Part shown: piece by piece, positions 34,197 through 41,978 of the stretch
Numbering within the stretch: the stretch's first letter is position 1
How the letters are laid out: each line of letters begins with the position of its first letter
Source of the DNA: an uncultured Bacilli bacterium
GTDB taxonomy: Bacteria; Bacillota_I; Bacilli_A; RF39; UBA660
Length of the DNA: 64,000 nucleotides
Assembly: GCA_934167485.1 (NCBI GenBank)
Contig: CAKPKL010000005.1
Span: 1 to 64,000 of the forward strand
Direction of reading: 5' to 3'
Program-made: the position numbers and the translations under genes
Notes under the pieces: generated by a model
Told to the model about the DNA's origin: nothing
Seen by the model: only the letters and a program-made list of their open reading frames with translations
The model's database searches: none

Positions 34197-35321
34197 ATGG
34201 CAAAAGTATTAAATATTTCAGAAGACCCAAAGTCAAAAGAAAAAAGTCAATTATTTATAAAAAATGTAAATTCAGATATGCATTATAAATCAGAATTATC
34301 AAGTGAAGGCTCAAATTTTGACTGGCTTGATGAAATAGAATTTGCTTTAACATATATTGATAACATAGTTAGATCACCTCGTGTTATTTTAGTTAGTGAG
34401 CAAGAAGTAGTTAAAATTGAAAGAGCTAAAAAAATAACGGTTGAAAGTGTCAAAGATTTAGCTAGAAATACATTTTATATAGAAAAAATAGATCCTAAAA
34501 ATCAGGATGTTCAACCATCAAAAATATTAGAGGTGCATAATGAAGAATCATATAATACATATGAAAATAGATTTATATATTCTTTAATAGATTTAATGAC
34601 TAAATTTGTTGCAAAAAAAGAAAAATTAATAGATTCTTTAGAAAACAAAAATAAAAAAACACTTGAATATACTGCATCTACAAACATCAATGGAGAACAC
34701 GTTGATGTTAGAGTAAAGTTAAATTCTTCTTTAAATTCTAAATATGAAAAAGATAAAGATGCATTAAAGGAATTAAAAGAAAGAATAAAAAAAGTAAAAC
34801 AATATTTAAGTATTTGGAATAAAAGTGAGCTTATAAAAAGTTTACAAAAAGCTAGAGCTTCATTTGTAGTTCCTCCAATTAAAAAGACTAATTTAATATT
34901 AAAAAATCCAAATTTTCAAATAGCAACTAGATTATGGGAATTTTTATACTCATATGATTTAAAAGATCATAATGTTGAAGATGAAGGTTTAGATACAGCA
35001 GGAACTAATACTTTAAAAGATATATTAAATGATTCTTTTTTAACTCAGTACTTTGTTTTAGATTCAATATCTGATTCAAAAAAAGAACAAAAAGAACAAC
35101 TTTCAAAATATGCATTAATAATGTTAAAACAACAAGTTGAACGTTCAATATCATTACTACTTAACTGTGGTGTAAAAATTACTGATGAACAAATATTAGA
35201 AATGGTTGCTGAAGTAATAAAAAATGAAAAGAATAAAAAAACAGTTGGGAAAAATGATGTAAAAAAGAAGTTTAAAAGTATAATGGATGAGTATTTGGAA
35301 AATACTCAGAGTTATTTATAG
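34197..35321 (+). CDS. DUF2357-like partner of the AAA+ ATPase
   Basis: 374 residues, cytoplasmic. The middle resembles DUF2357: VHNEESYNTYENRFIYSLIDLM (about 113-134) and LILKNPNFQIATRLWEFL (about 233-250). In McrBC-like and related defence loci such proteins carry a PD-(D/E)xK nuclease at the C terminus; here the C-terminal ~110 residues are helical (LSKYALIMLKQQVERSISLLL, NEKNKKTVGKNDVKKKF) and I see no nuclease motif. ATG with AAAGGTGTG, 13 nt after the ATPase gene. Likely an ATPase adaptor. The family call rests on pattern memory and should be tested. Confidence 0.65.
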   Translation: MAKVLNISEDPKSKEKSQLFIKNVNSDMHYKSELSSEGSNFDWLDEIEFALTYIDNIVRSPRVILVSEQEVVKIERAKKITVESVKDLARNTFYIEKIDPKNQDVQPSKILEVHNEESYNTYENRFIYSLIDLMTKFVAKKEKLIDSLENKNKKTLEYTASTNINGEHVDVRVKLNSSLNSKYEKDKDALKELKERIKKVKQYLSIWNKSELIKSLQKARASFVVPPIKKTNLILKNPNFQIATRLWEFLYSYDLKDHNVEDEGLDTAGTNTLKDILNDSFLTQYFVLDSISDSKKEQKEQLSKYALIMLKQQVERSISLLLNCGVKITDEQILEMVAEVIKNEKNKKTVGKNDVKKKFKSIMDEYLENTQSYL

Positions 35322-35331
35322 AGGAGTACAT

Positions 35332-35892
35332 ATGAAAAAGAAAAAGATATTTAAAATAATATCTATAATTTTAAATACTATTGTTGGTATTGCAGTTGCT
35401 GGTTTTATATTAGCAGTGTGTTTACAAAGATTTAGTAATAATAAAATTTCATTTTTAAATTATAGATTGTTTACAGTAGTTTCAGAAAGTATGAAACCAA
35501 AATATGTTATAGGAGATGTTTTAATATCAAAAGAAATTTCTCCATCAAAAGTAAAAGAAGGGGACGTAATAAGTTACCAAGGAAAAGCTGGTGATTTTGC
35601 TGGTAAAGTAATAACTCACCAAGTTGTTAAAATAGAAAAAGATTCGAATGGAAAATATGTTTTCCATGCAAAGGGTATAGCAAATCTTATCGAGGATCCT
35701 TTGGTTTCTGAAGATCAATTATATGGTAAGGTTGTTTATAAATCAATAATATTATCAATGATTTATAAAGTAGTAGGAACAAATGCAGGATTTTGTTTGT
35801 TTATAATTTTACCAATAGTGTTTATAGTAGGAACAGAAATATTGTCTACATTATTGGAAAAAGAAGAAGAACGAAGAAATAAACTAAGTTAG
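35332..35892 (+). CDS. sipW: SipW-type signal peptidase I
   Basis: 186 residues, S26B family, cleaves signal peptides of TasA-like proteins at the outer membrane face. N-terminal helix (8-30), VVSESMKPKYVIGDVLI with catalytic Ser53, GDVISYQ, VITHQVVKIE with His96, HAKGIANLIEDP with the supporting acid near Asp122, and a C-terminal helix (152-170). ATG 35332 is chosen since GAGGAG lies just upstream; an earlier ATG (35287) is inside the previous gene. Unlike the enzyme at 30669 it has only a short charged cytoplasmic tail, so it is the plain processing enzyme. Gene symbol given by family, not proven orthology. Confidence 0.85.
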   Translation: MKKKKIFKIISIILNTIVGIAVAGFILAVCLQRFSNNKISFLNYRLFTVVSESMKPKYVIGDVLISKEISPSKVKEGDVISYQGKAGDFAGKVITHQVVKIEKDSNGKYVFHAKGIANLIEDPLVSEDQLYGKVVYKSIILSMIYKVVGTNAGFCLFIILPIVFIVGTEILSTLLEKEEERRNKLS

Positions 35893-35908
35893 TTAAGGTG
35901 TGGTATAA

Positions 35909-37105
35909 ATGAAAAAAAGGGCAAGAATGTATTTAAAATTGAACATTTTATCAGTAGTTTTTGTCGTAATTTCTTTTATATCTGTTACACTTGCTTGGTT
36001 TGTTTACAGTGGAATTTCAGGTTTAGAAACAACGGTTAATGTAAAAGCATGGTATGTTGAATTAGAGCGAAATGGAGAAAAGGCTTCTAATAATATTGTT
36101 ATTTCTCTCGATAATATATATCCAGGCATGGATACAGTAACAGAATCAATAAAAATTAAAAATAAAGGAGATAGTGATGCTCAAGTTAAATACAGAATTG
36201 ATTCTGCTAAAATACTTGATTTAGAAAATTTTAATTTAGAAAATGGAAATATTAGTGAAGATGAATTATTGGAAAAATTAGCGCTTGATTATCCTTTCCA
36301 AGTAAGTATGAGTTTAGATAAAAATTTTGTACTTGCGAAAAACGATGAAACAGAATTTAATATATCAATTTCTTGGCCATTAGATTCTGGAAATGACGAA
36401 TTAGATAGTTACTGGGGCAATGAAGCTTATAGATTTAAAACTACTAATGGTGAAGAACCATCAGTAAAAATATTAGTGAGCTTAATTGCTGAACAATATA
36501 TAGAAAGTGATGACTCAAGTGATTTGAATTATCCATTAGGTAAAGAAATTTTATATGATGTAGTAACTAAATCAATATGTACAAATCAAAGTTCTACGTG
36601 TTTAAAAACAAATGTAATAGATGTTAATAATAAAGTGGGAGATAACACAGTAAAATTATTGCCAGAAGTTAGTAGTTTGGCTAATACAAGCGATTTTAAC
36701 TCATTAGAGACAAATTATAATAATATGATATCTGGATGGAATGTTAATACAAAAATGTTAGAGGCAACAGATATATTAAATATTATTTCATTAGACGTAT
36801 TTAATTCAATGATATCAATACCAAATATTTCAAATTCTATTATTGGTAATATAAGTAGTATGAATGGCTTAAATGATAATTTAAATAAAGTAAAAAATTC
36901 TAGTGGTTTTTATATTTTCTCAAATGAATTTAGTTATTTAATTTCAAATGATTGTTATTGGTTAAATACAGAATATAATAGTAATCAAGCATTTGCTATT
37001 AAAACTTATGCAGATGCATCAAAAATGTATGGTGAAGCTAAGACAACTAGTTGTAAGATTACTCCAGTAATTGTGGCATCTAAAAGTGAATTAAAGACGA
37101 ATTAA
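35909..37105 (+). CDS. SipW-type secreted protein, 398 residues
   Basis: Signal: MKKRARMYLK, hydrophobic 11-28, then VTLAWFVYSGISGLETTVNVKAWYVELERNGE. The LAWF motif and the following strand match the export signals of the genes at 19-22 kb. The first domain follows the TasA-like layout ISLDNIYPGMDTVTESIKIKNKGDSDAQVKYRID. The second half, with paired cysteines (CTNQSSTC and later C...C), is rich in Ser/Asn and unlike known families to me. ATG with AAGGTGTG, 16 nt after sipW. Ends at a strong terminator, closing the second unit. Probable substrate of the adjacent peptidase. Confidence 0.7.
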   Translation: MKKRARMYLKLNILSVVFVVISFISVTLAWFVYSGISGLETTVNVKAWYVELERNGEKASNNIVISLDNIYPGMDTVTESIKIKNKGDSDAQVKYRIDSAKILDLENFNLENGNISEDELLEKLALDYPFQVSMSLDKNFVLAKNDETEFNISISWPLDSGNDELDSYWGNEAYRFKTTNGEEPSVKILVSLIAEQYIESDDSSDLNYPLGKEILYDVVTKSICTNQSSTCLKTNVIDVNNKVGDNTVKLLPEVSSLANTSDFNSLETNYNNMISGWNVNTKMLEATDILNIISLDVFNSMISIPNISNSIIGNISSMNGLNDNLNKVKNSSGFYIFSNEFSYLISNDCYWLNTEYNSNQAFAIKTYADASKMYGEAKTTSCKITPVIVASKSELKTN

Positions 37106-37120
37106 ATTGTTCGTCTTTTT
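37094..37120 (+). terminator. Terminator ending the surface locus
   Basis: AAGACGAA (37094-37101) / TTCGTCTT (37110-37117), 8-bp stem whose loop holds the end of the stop codon, then a T-run. Confidence 0.8.
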
Positions 37121-37133
37121 ATTAAAATATTAA

Positions 37134-37158
37134 AAAAGAGGATAACATATGTTATCCT
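37134..37158 (-). terminator. Terminator of the convergent TasA-like gene
   Basis: A perfect 20-bp palindrome from 37139 to 37158 (AGGATAAC...GTTATCCT); on the minus strand it is followed by C and six T. Confidence 0.75.
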
Positions 37159-37178
37159 TTAATAAACTATTTTATTTT

Positions 37179-37787
37179 TTAGATTGCTTGTTCAAAATTA
37201 ATATTTGCATTTATTTTGAATGAATTATTTTCTGAATTACTTACTTCAGTATCTTTTGAATCATCCATCAATTCATTTTCTCCTTCATACCATTGGAAGT
37301 ATACTCTAACAGTAAATTGTTCAAATCCACTTTCGTTATATGTTAAAGTATTTGTTAATGAATTGTTCTCTAAGTCTTTATATTCTAAAGTATCACCTTC
37401 AATATAATTCTTAGGTAATATTGCATATTTAGTTATTACTAAATCAGGAATATTTTCATTTTCTAAATTTATATCAATTTGATATTTAAATGAAACTTCA
37501 ACATTTGTTGGATCTATTTGAATATCAAAGTAACCTATAGAGGAAGGAGCTAATTTATTATCAGCTACATTTTCATTTTTTTCAATAACTGGTTCAAAAG
37601 AAATAGAAGAAGCTTTATTATTTGTAATATCAGTATTATTAACAAGTATTTGCCATTTTGCAAACATAACTTCTATTTGTCCTTGTGAACTAGCCACATA
37701 TCTAGAATAAGTATTACTCATTAAACATAGAGTTATAGATAACGAAATTAAAACTATTAAAACTTTAAATTTTTTAAGCATACTCAT
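37179..37787 (-). CDS. TasA/camelysin-like secreted protein, 202 residues
   Basis: The only minus-strand member of the locus. Signal: MSMLKKFK, hydrophobic 9-23, MSNTYSRYVASSQGQIEVMFAKWQILVNNTDI. The AKWQILVN strand, the later LAPSSIGYFDIQIDPTNVEVSFKYQIDI and C-terminal VRVYFQWYEGENE follow the TasA/camelysin-type layout seen in many Bacillota secreted proteins. No cysteines after the signal. ATG with AGGTAGGA upstream, and its own promoter region with repeated ATGTGTAAA motifs. Separate transcription suggests it is made under different conditions from the main fibre genes, perhaps as a minor or capping subunit (inference). Confidence 0.7.
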   Translation of the reverse strand: MSMLKKFKVLIVLISLSITLCLMSNTYSRYVASSQGQIEVMFAKWQILVNNTDITNNKASSISFEPVIEKNENVADNKLAPSSIGYFDIQIDPTNVEVSFKYQIDINLENENIPDLVITKYAILPKNYIEGDTLEYKDLENNSLTNTLTYNESGFEQFTVRVYFQWYEGENELMDDSKDTEVSNSENNSFKINANINFEQAI

Positions 37788-37850
37788 TCCTACCTTTCTA
37801 TGTACATTATAAAATAGTTATATATTATTTACAATTAGGTTTTACAAAAA

Positions 37851-37889
37851 ATGTGTAAAAGATTAAAAATATGTGTAAATATGTGTAAA
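37851..37889. repeat. ATGTGTAAA direct repeats
   Basis: ATGTGTAAA at 37851, 37871 and 37881, spaced 20 and 10 bp, so on one face of the helix. They lie in the 250-bp gap between divergent genes (37787 and 38038). The same 9-mer occurs twice at 10-bp spacing, inverted, at about 61832-61850. Looks like an operator array. The rest of this gap is plain AT-rich sequence. Confidence 0.55.
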
Positions 37890-38037
37890 TTATTTTTGTT
37901 ATATACATTAATGTTAATATAATTTTAATAAAGAACTAAAAAAATCATTGTCGAAAAAATTGAGAAAATTAAATTAGTTGTTATTTTATTATATTTATGG
38001 TATGATTAGTTATAGAAAAAATTCTATAGGTGATAAG

Positions 38038-38718
38038 ATGTCAAAATTATTAGTATTTGTTTTTATATTTTTTTTAGGTAGTACATTTGGTTGGGTATTG
38101 GAATTGTTTTTTAGAAGAATAGTTCATAAAAAATGGATTAATCCCGGCTTTTTAACAGGACCTTATTTACCAATCTATGGCTTTGGATTATGTGTTTTAA
38201 CATATAGTTATATGTTATTTACTAATCTATCGTTAAACCCTATATTAGTTATATTGTTAATGGGATTATTTATGACTATAATTGAATTAATTGGAGGACT
38301 TTGTTTTATATATGGTGGTTATGTAAAACTTTGGGATTATAGCAATCAATGGGGAAATTATAAAGGAATAATATGTCCATTGTTTTCACTTATATGGACT
38401 GTTTTAGGTGGCGTTTATTATTATTTTATCGCTCCTTATGTGTTGAGAGCTCTTGATTGGTTCTCTTGTAATTTATCATTTTCATTTATACTTGGAATAT
38501 TTGTTGGATTAATATGTATTGATTTTATTAACTCAACAAAATTATTAGTAAAAATAAGAAAATTTGCTAAAGAAAATAATGTTAAGGTTAAGTATGAAGA
38601 ATTTATATCATATATAAAAGATTTACCAGAAAAAGGTAAAAAATACTTTTTTACAAGACCACTTAAGAGGATAGCTTCAATAAAAGATTCTTTAGAAGAA
38701 TATGTAAAAAATCATTAA
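38038..38718 (+). CDS. Putative ABC-transporter permease-like membrane protein (CmpB family)
   Basis: 226 residues with about five or six membrane segments. The N-terminal STFGWVLELFFRRIVHKKWINPGFLTGPYLPIYGFG is the hallmark of the ABC_trans_CmpB (PF06541) family, widespread in Bacillota with unknown function. A basic cytoplasmic C-terminal tail follows. Start at ATG 38038 is set by ATAGGTGAT; a longer TTG-started reading (37978) lacks a site. Single-gene unit with a terminator at 38740-38762. Confidence 0.8.
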   Translation: MSKLLVFVFIFFLGSTFGWVLELFFRRIVHKKWINPGFLTGPYLPIYGFGLCVLTYSYMLFTNLSLNPILVILLMGLFMTIIELIGGLCFIYGGYVKLWDYSNQWGNYKGIICPLFSLIWTVLGGVYYYFIAPYVLRALDWFSCNLSFSFILGIFVGLICIDFINSTKLLVKIRKFAKENNVKVKYEEFISYIKDLPEKGKKYFFTRPLKRIASIKDSLEEYVKNH

Positions 38719-38739
38719 TTAATAAACAAATATAAAATG

Positions 38740-38762
38740 CAAGATTAACTATCTTGTTTTTT
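38740..38762 (+). terminator. Terminator before uvrB
   Basis: CAAGAT (38740-38745) / ATCTTG (38751-38756), 5-nt loop, followed by six T. Confidence 0.75.
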
Positions 38763-38814
38763 ATATAAAATAATGATAGAATTATTCCAAGAAATAAATT
38801 AATTGGAGGTATAT

Positions 38815-40761
38815 ATGTTTAATCTTGTGTCAAAATTTAAACCAACTGGTGATCAACCAGATGCTATAAAAAAATTAGTATCTGGAATAAAAAATGGTGA
38901 AAAGAATCAAGTATTAAAAGGTGTAACTGGAAGTGGAAAAACATTTACAATGGCAAATATAATAAAAGAAACTAATAAGCCAACATTAATACTTGCTCAC
39001 AATAAAACACTTGCAGGACAATTATATGCTGAATTTAAAGAATTTTTCCCACAAAATAATGTATTTTTATTTGTCTCTTACTATGATTATTACCAACCTG
39101 AAGCATATATTGCTAAAACAGATACTTATATTGCAAAAGACGCTGCTATAAATGATGAAATAGATGAATTAAGACATGCTGCAACAGCTGCTCTTTTAAA
39201 CTATAAAGATGTAATAATAATAGCTTCTGTATCATGTATTTATGGTATAGGGGAAATAGAAGAATATAAAAATAAGATGCTTACATTAAATGTAGGACAA
39301 ACTATTGATAGAGAAAAAATATTAGAAAAATTAATAGATATGTTATATGAGCGAAATGATATAGATTTTAAAAGAGGCACTTTTAGAGCTAAAGGAGACA
39401 TAATAGATGTTATTCCAGTAGGACAACATTCTAAAGGGATTAGAATAGAATTATTTGGTGATGAAATAGAAACCATAAAAGAATTTGATTCTTTAACAGG
39501 AAATATATTAAGTAGTAAAAAATCAATTTCAATATTTCCAGCAAGTCATTTCGTAACAAGTGAGGATAAATTACATAAAGCGATAGAGAATATAAGAGTA
39601 GAACTAGATGATAGATTAAAGTATTTTCAAAAGGAAAATAAATTATTAGAATATCAAAGATTAAAAGAAAGAACTTGTTATGATATGGAGTTATTAGAAG
39701 AAACTGGTTTTTGTAGAGGGGTGGAAAACTACTCAAGACATCTTGCTTTAAAACCAGCAGGAGCAACTCCAACAACACTAATTGATTTTTTTGATAAAGA
39801 TTTTCTTCTTTTCGTAGATGAATCACATGTTACTATACCTCAAGTAAGAGGAATGTATAATGGTGATAGAGCTCGTAAAGAAATGCTTGTAGATTATGGA
39901 TTTAGATTACCAAGTGCCATGGATAATAGACCTTTAAAATTTGATGAATTTGAAAGTAAAATAAATCAAGTAATATATGTATCAGCAACCCCAGGAGATT
40001 ATGAATTAGAAAAATCAAAAACAGTAGTGGAACAAATAATAAGACCAACAGGACTTTTAGATCCAATAATAGAAGTACATCCAACAAAAAATCAAATAGA
40101 TGATTTAATAGAAGAAATAAATAAAAGAACTGAAAAAAATGAGAAAGTATTAATAACAACTTTAACTATAAGAATGGCAGAAGAATTAACACAATATTTA
40201 AAGGGATTAGATATTAAAGTTGCTTATTTACACTCTGAAATAAAAACATTAGAAAGATTAAAAATTATAAGAGATTTACGATTAGGTAAATATGATGTAT
40301 TAGTAGGCATAAATTTATTAAGAGAAGGATTAGATATTCCAGAAGTAAGTTTGGTTGCTATAATGGATGCTGATAAACAAGGTTTCTTGAGAAGTGAAAG
40401 AAGTTTAATTCAAACAATTGGTAGAGCAGCTAGAAATGCAAATGGAAAAGTAATAATGTATGCAGATAATGTTAGTGACTCAATGGATATAGCAATCAAA
40501 GAAACAAATAGAAGAAGAACTATTCAAGAAGAATATAATAAAAAACATAATATAGTTCCAAAAACAATAGTAAAAGATATTTCAGATATTATTTCAAATA
40601 CAGTAGAATTAGAAGAAAAGGAACCACAAAAATTATCTAAACAAGATAAAGCTAAATTAATGATAAGATTAGAACAAGAAATGAAAGAAGCAGCAAAAAA
40701 TTTAGATTTTGAAAGGGCTATGGAACTTAGAGATGCATTATTTGAATTAAAAGCAGAATAG
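38815..40761 (+). CDS. uvrB: UvrABC system protein B
   Basis: Damage-verification helicase of nucleotide excision repair. 648 residues: Walker A VLKGVTGSGKTFTMAN (~residues 32-47), the damage-probing beta-hairpin VSYYDYYQPEAYIAKTDTYIAKD, UvrA-binding domain, DESHVTIPQ helicase box, VGINLLREGLDIPEVSLVAI, QTIGRAARN, and the C-terminal UVR domain (LEQEMKEAAKNLDFERAMELRDALFELK) that recruits UvrC. Start ATG 38815 follows GGAGGT at optimal spacing; an upstream TTG is inside that site. uvrA is not next to it in this window. Confidence 0.98.
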   Translation: MFNLVSKFKPTGDQPDAIKKLVSGIKNGEKNQVLKGVTGSGKTFTMANIIKETNKPTLILAHNKTLAGQLYAEFKEFFPQNNVFLFVSYYDYYQPEAYIAKTDTYIAKDAAINDEIDELRHAATAALLNYKDVIIIASVSCIYGIGEIEEYKNKMLTLNVGQTIDREKILEKLIDMLYERNDIDFKRGTFRAKGDIIDVIPVGQHSKGIRIELFGDEIETIKEFDSLTGNILSSKKSISIFPASHFVTSEDKLHKAIENIRVELDDRLKYFQKENKLLEYQRLKERTCYDMELLEETGFCRGVENYSRHLALKPAGATPTTLIDFFDKDFLLFVDESHVTIPQVRGMYNGDRARKEMLVDYGFRLPSAMDNRPLKFDEFESKINQVIYVSATPGDYELEKSKTVVEQIIRPTGLLDPIIEVHPTKNQIDDLIEEINKRTEKNEKVLITTLTIRMAEELTQYLKGLDIKVAYLHSEIKTLERLKIIRDLRLGKYDVLVGINLLREGLDIPEVSLVAIMDADKQGFLRSERSLIQTIGRAARNANGKVIMYADNVSDSMDIAIKETNRRRTIQEEYNKKHNIVPKTIVKDISDIISNTVELEEKEPQKLSKQDKAKLMIRLEQEMKEAAKNLDFERAMELRDALFELKAE

Positions 40762-40786
40762 GTATATAATTAAATAGGTGATTAAA

Positions 40787-41182
40787 ATGAAAATAAATAA
40801 GTATTTAGATTGGTTTATACATATGTTAGGTTATGCACTTGTATTAGTAACTGTTTCAATAATATTTAAAAAAACAGTATATATAGATAATTCATATTAT
40901 GGATTATGGGGACTTATAGCAGTCATTATAATATTTGCTTTAAACAGAACAATAAAACCTTTATTAGTATGGATAACACTTCCTCTTACTGCTATTACAT
41001 TAGGACTTTTTTATCCTCTTATAAACATATTAATACTAAAGATAACTGACTTTATACTAATGGAACACTTTGATATACATGGAACATTTATGGTATTTAT
41101 AGTATCAATAATTATTTCTATTATGAATGCTATAATGGATAATATAATAATAGATGTATTCTTGAAGGGAATGAAAAAATGA
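40787..41182 (+). CDS. Four-helix membrane protein, holin superfamily IV-like
   Basis: 131 residues with four membrane segments. NRTIKPLLVWITLPLTAITLGLFYPLINILIL is typical of PF04020 (phage holin family / YvlD-like membrane proteins). Despite the name these are usually chromosomal and not known to be holins. ATG 40787 is preferred over an overlapping GTG because AGGTG precedes it. Overlaps lgt by ATGA, so coupled. No phage genes nearby. Confidence 0.75.
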   Translation: MKINKYLDWFIHMLGYALVLVTVSIIFKKTVYIDNSYYGLWGLIAVIIIFALNRTIKPLLVWITLPLTAITLGLFYPLINILILKITDFILMEHFDIHGTFMVFIVSIIISIMNAIMDNIIIDVFLKGMKK

Positions 41183-41946
41183 ATCCAGTAATAATAAATT
41201 TAGGTATTATAGAAATTAGATGGTATTCAGTATTAATACTTTTAGGATTTATTTTAGGATATTATTTAGTAATAAAGAAATGTAAACAAGAGAATATAGA
41301 TAAAACTTTGATAAGTGATCTTTGCTTTTATTTAATTATAGTAAGTATATTAGGTGCTAGAATTTATTATTGTATATTTGAATGGAAATATTATATAAAT
41401 AATCCTATAGATATAATAAAAATATGGGAAGGTGGACTTGCTATACATGGAGGTGTAATAGCAGGTATTATATTTATATATTTTTATACCAAAAAGAAAA
41501 AATTAGAATTCTTAAAACTATTAGATATATTTGCTCCATCACTTGTGTTAGGTCAAGCAATAGGTAGATGGGGTAATTTCTTTAATGGTGAGGCATATGG
41601 TCCAATAACTACTTTTGAAAACTTAAAAAATTTACATATACCAAGATTTATAATAGATGGTATGTATATAGGTGGTAATTATCACGAACCCACATTCTTT
41701 TATGAATCTATAGGATGTTTAATAGTTTTTATAATATTAATAATTTTAAGAAACAAAAAGTCTACAAAAATAGGAATAATAACATCAATATATTTTATAT
41801 TATATGGATTAGTTAGATTCTTTATTGAAGGACTTAGAACAGATAGTTTAATGTTGTTTAACATAAAAGTTGCTCAGTTAATATCAATAATTATGATACT
41901 AATAGGTATATATATAATTATTAAATCATCAAAAAAGAAAATATAG
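41179..41946 (+). CDS. lgt: Prolipoprotein diacylglyceryl transferase
   Basis: Transfers diacylglycerol from phosphatidylglycerol to the lipobox cysteine of lipoproteins, the first lipoprotein maturation step. 255 residues, seven membrane segments. Family blocks: IRWYSVLILLGFILGY, EGGLAIHGGVIAGI (catalytic His region), the Lgt signature GQAIGRWGNFFNGEAYG, and HEPTFFYES. YidC (10480) is one expected substrate. ATG start overlapping the upstream gene; ends at its own terminator. Confidence 0.96.
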   Translation: MNPVIINLGIIEIRWYSVLILLGFILGYYLVIKKCKQENIDKTLISDLCFYLIIVSILGARIYYCIFEWKYYINNPIDIIKIWEGGLAIHGGVIAGIIFIYFYTKKKKLEFLKLLDIFAPSLVLGQAIGRWGNFFNGEAYGPITTFENLKNLHIPRFIIDGMYIGGNYHEPTFFYESIGCLIVFIILIILRNKKSTKIGIITSIYFILYGLVRFFIEGLRTDSLMLFNIKVAQLISIIMILIGIYIIIKSSKKKI

Positions 41947-41965
41947 TTATCTATATTTTTTCTTT
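41938..41965 (+). terminator. lgt terminator
   Basis: AAAATATAG (41938-41946) / CTATATTTT (41951-41959) with a TTAT loop, then T-rich sequence. Confidence 0.75.
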
Positions 41966-41978
41966 TACATAAAATTAA

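Noticed and set aside
32651..35321. Classical McrBC restriction system
   Set aside because: The ATPase has a membrane anchor and no DNA-binding domain, the partner shows no nuclease motif, and the neighbours are secretion genes; kept as an McrB-like pair of other function.
40787..41182. Prophage holin
   Set aside because: No phage genes around it; the PF04020 family is common on chromosomes and here it is coupled to lgt.
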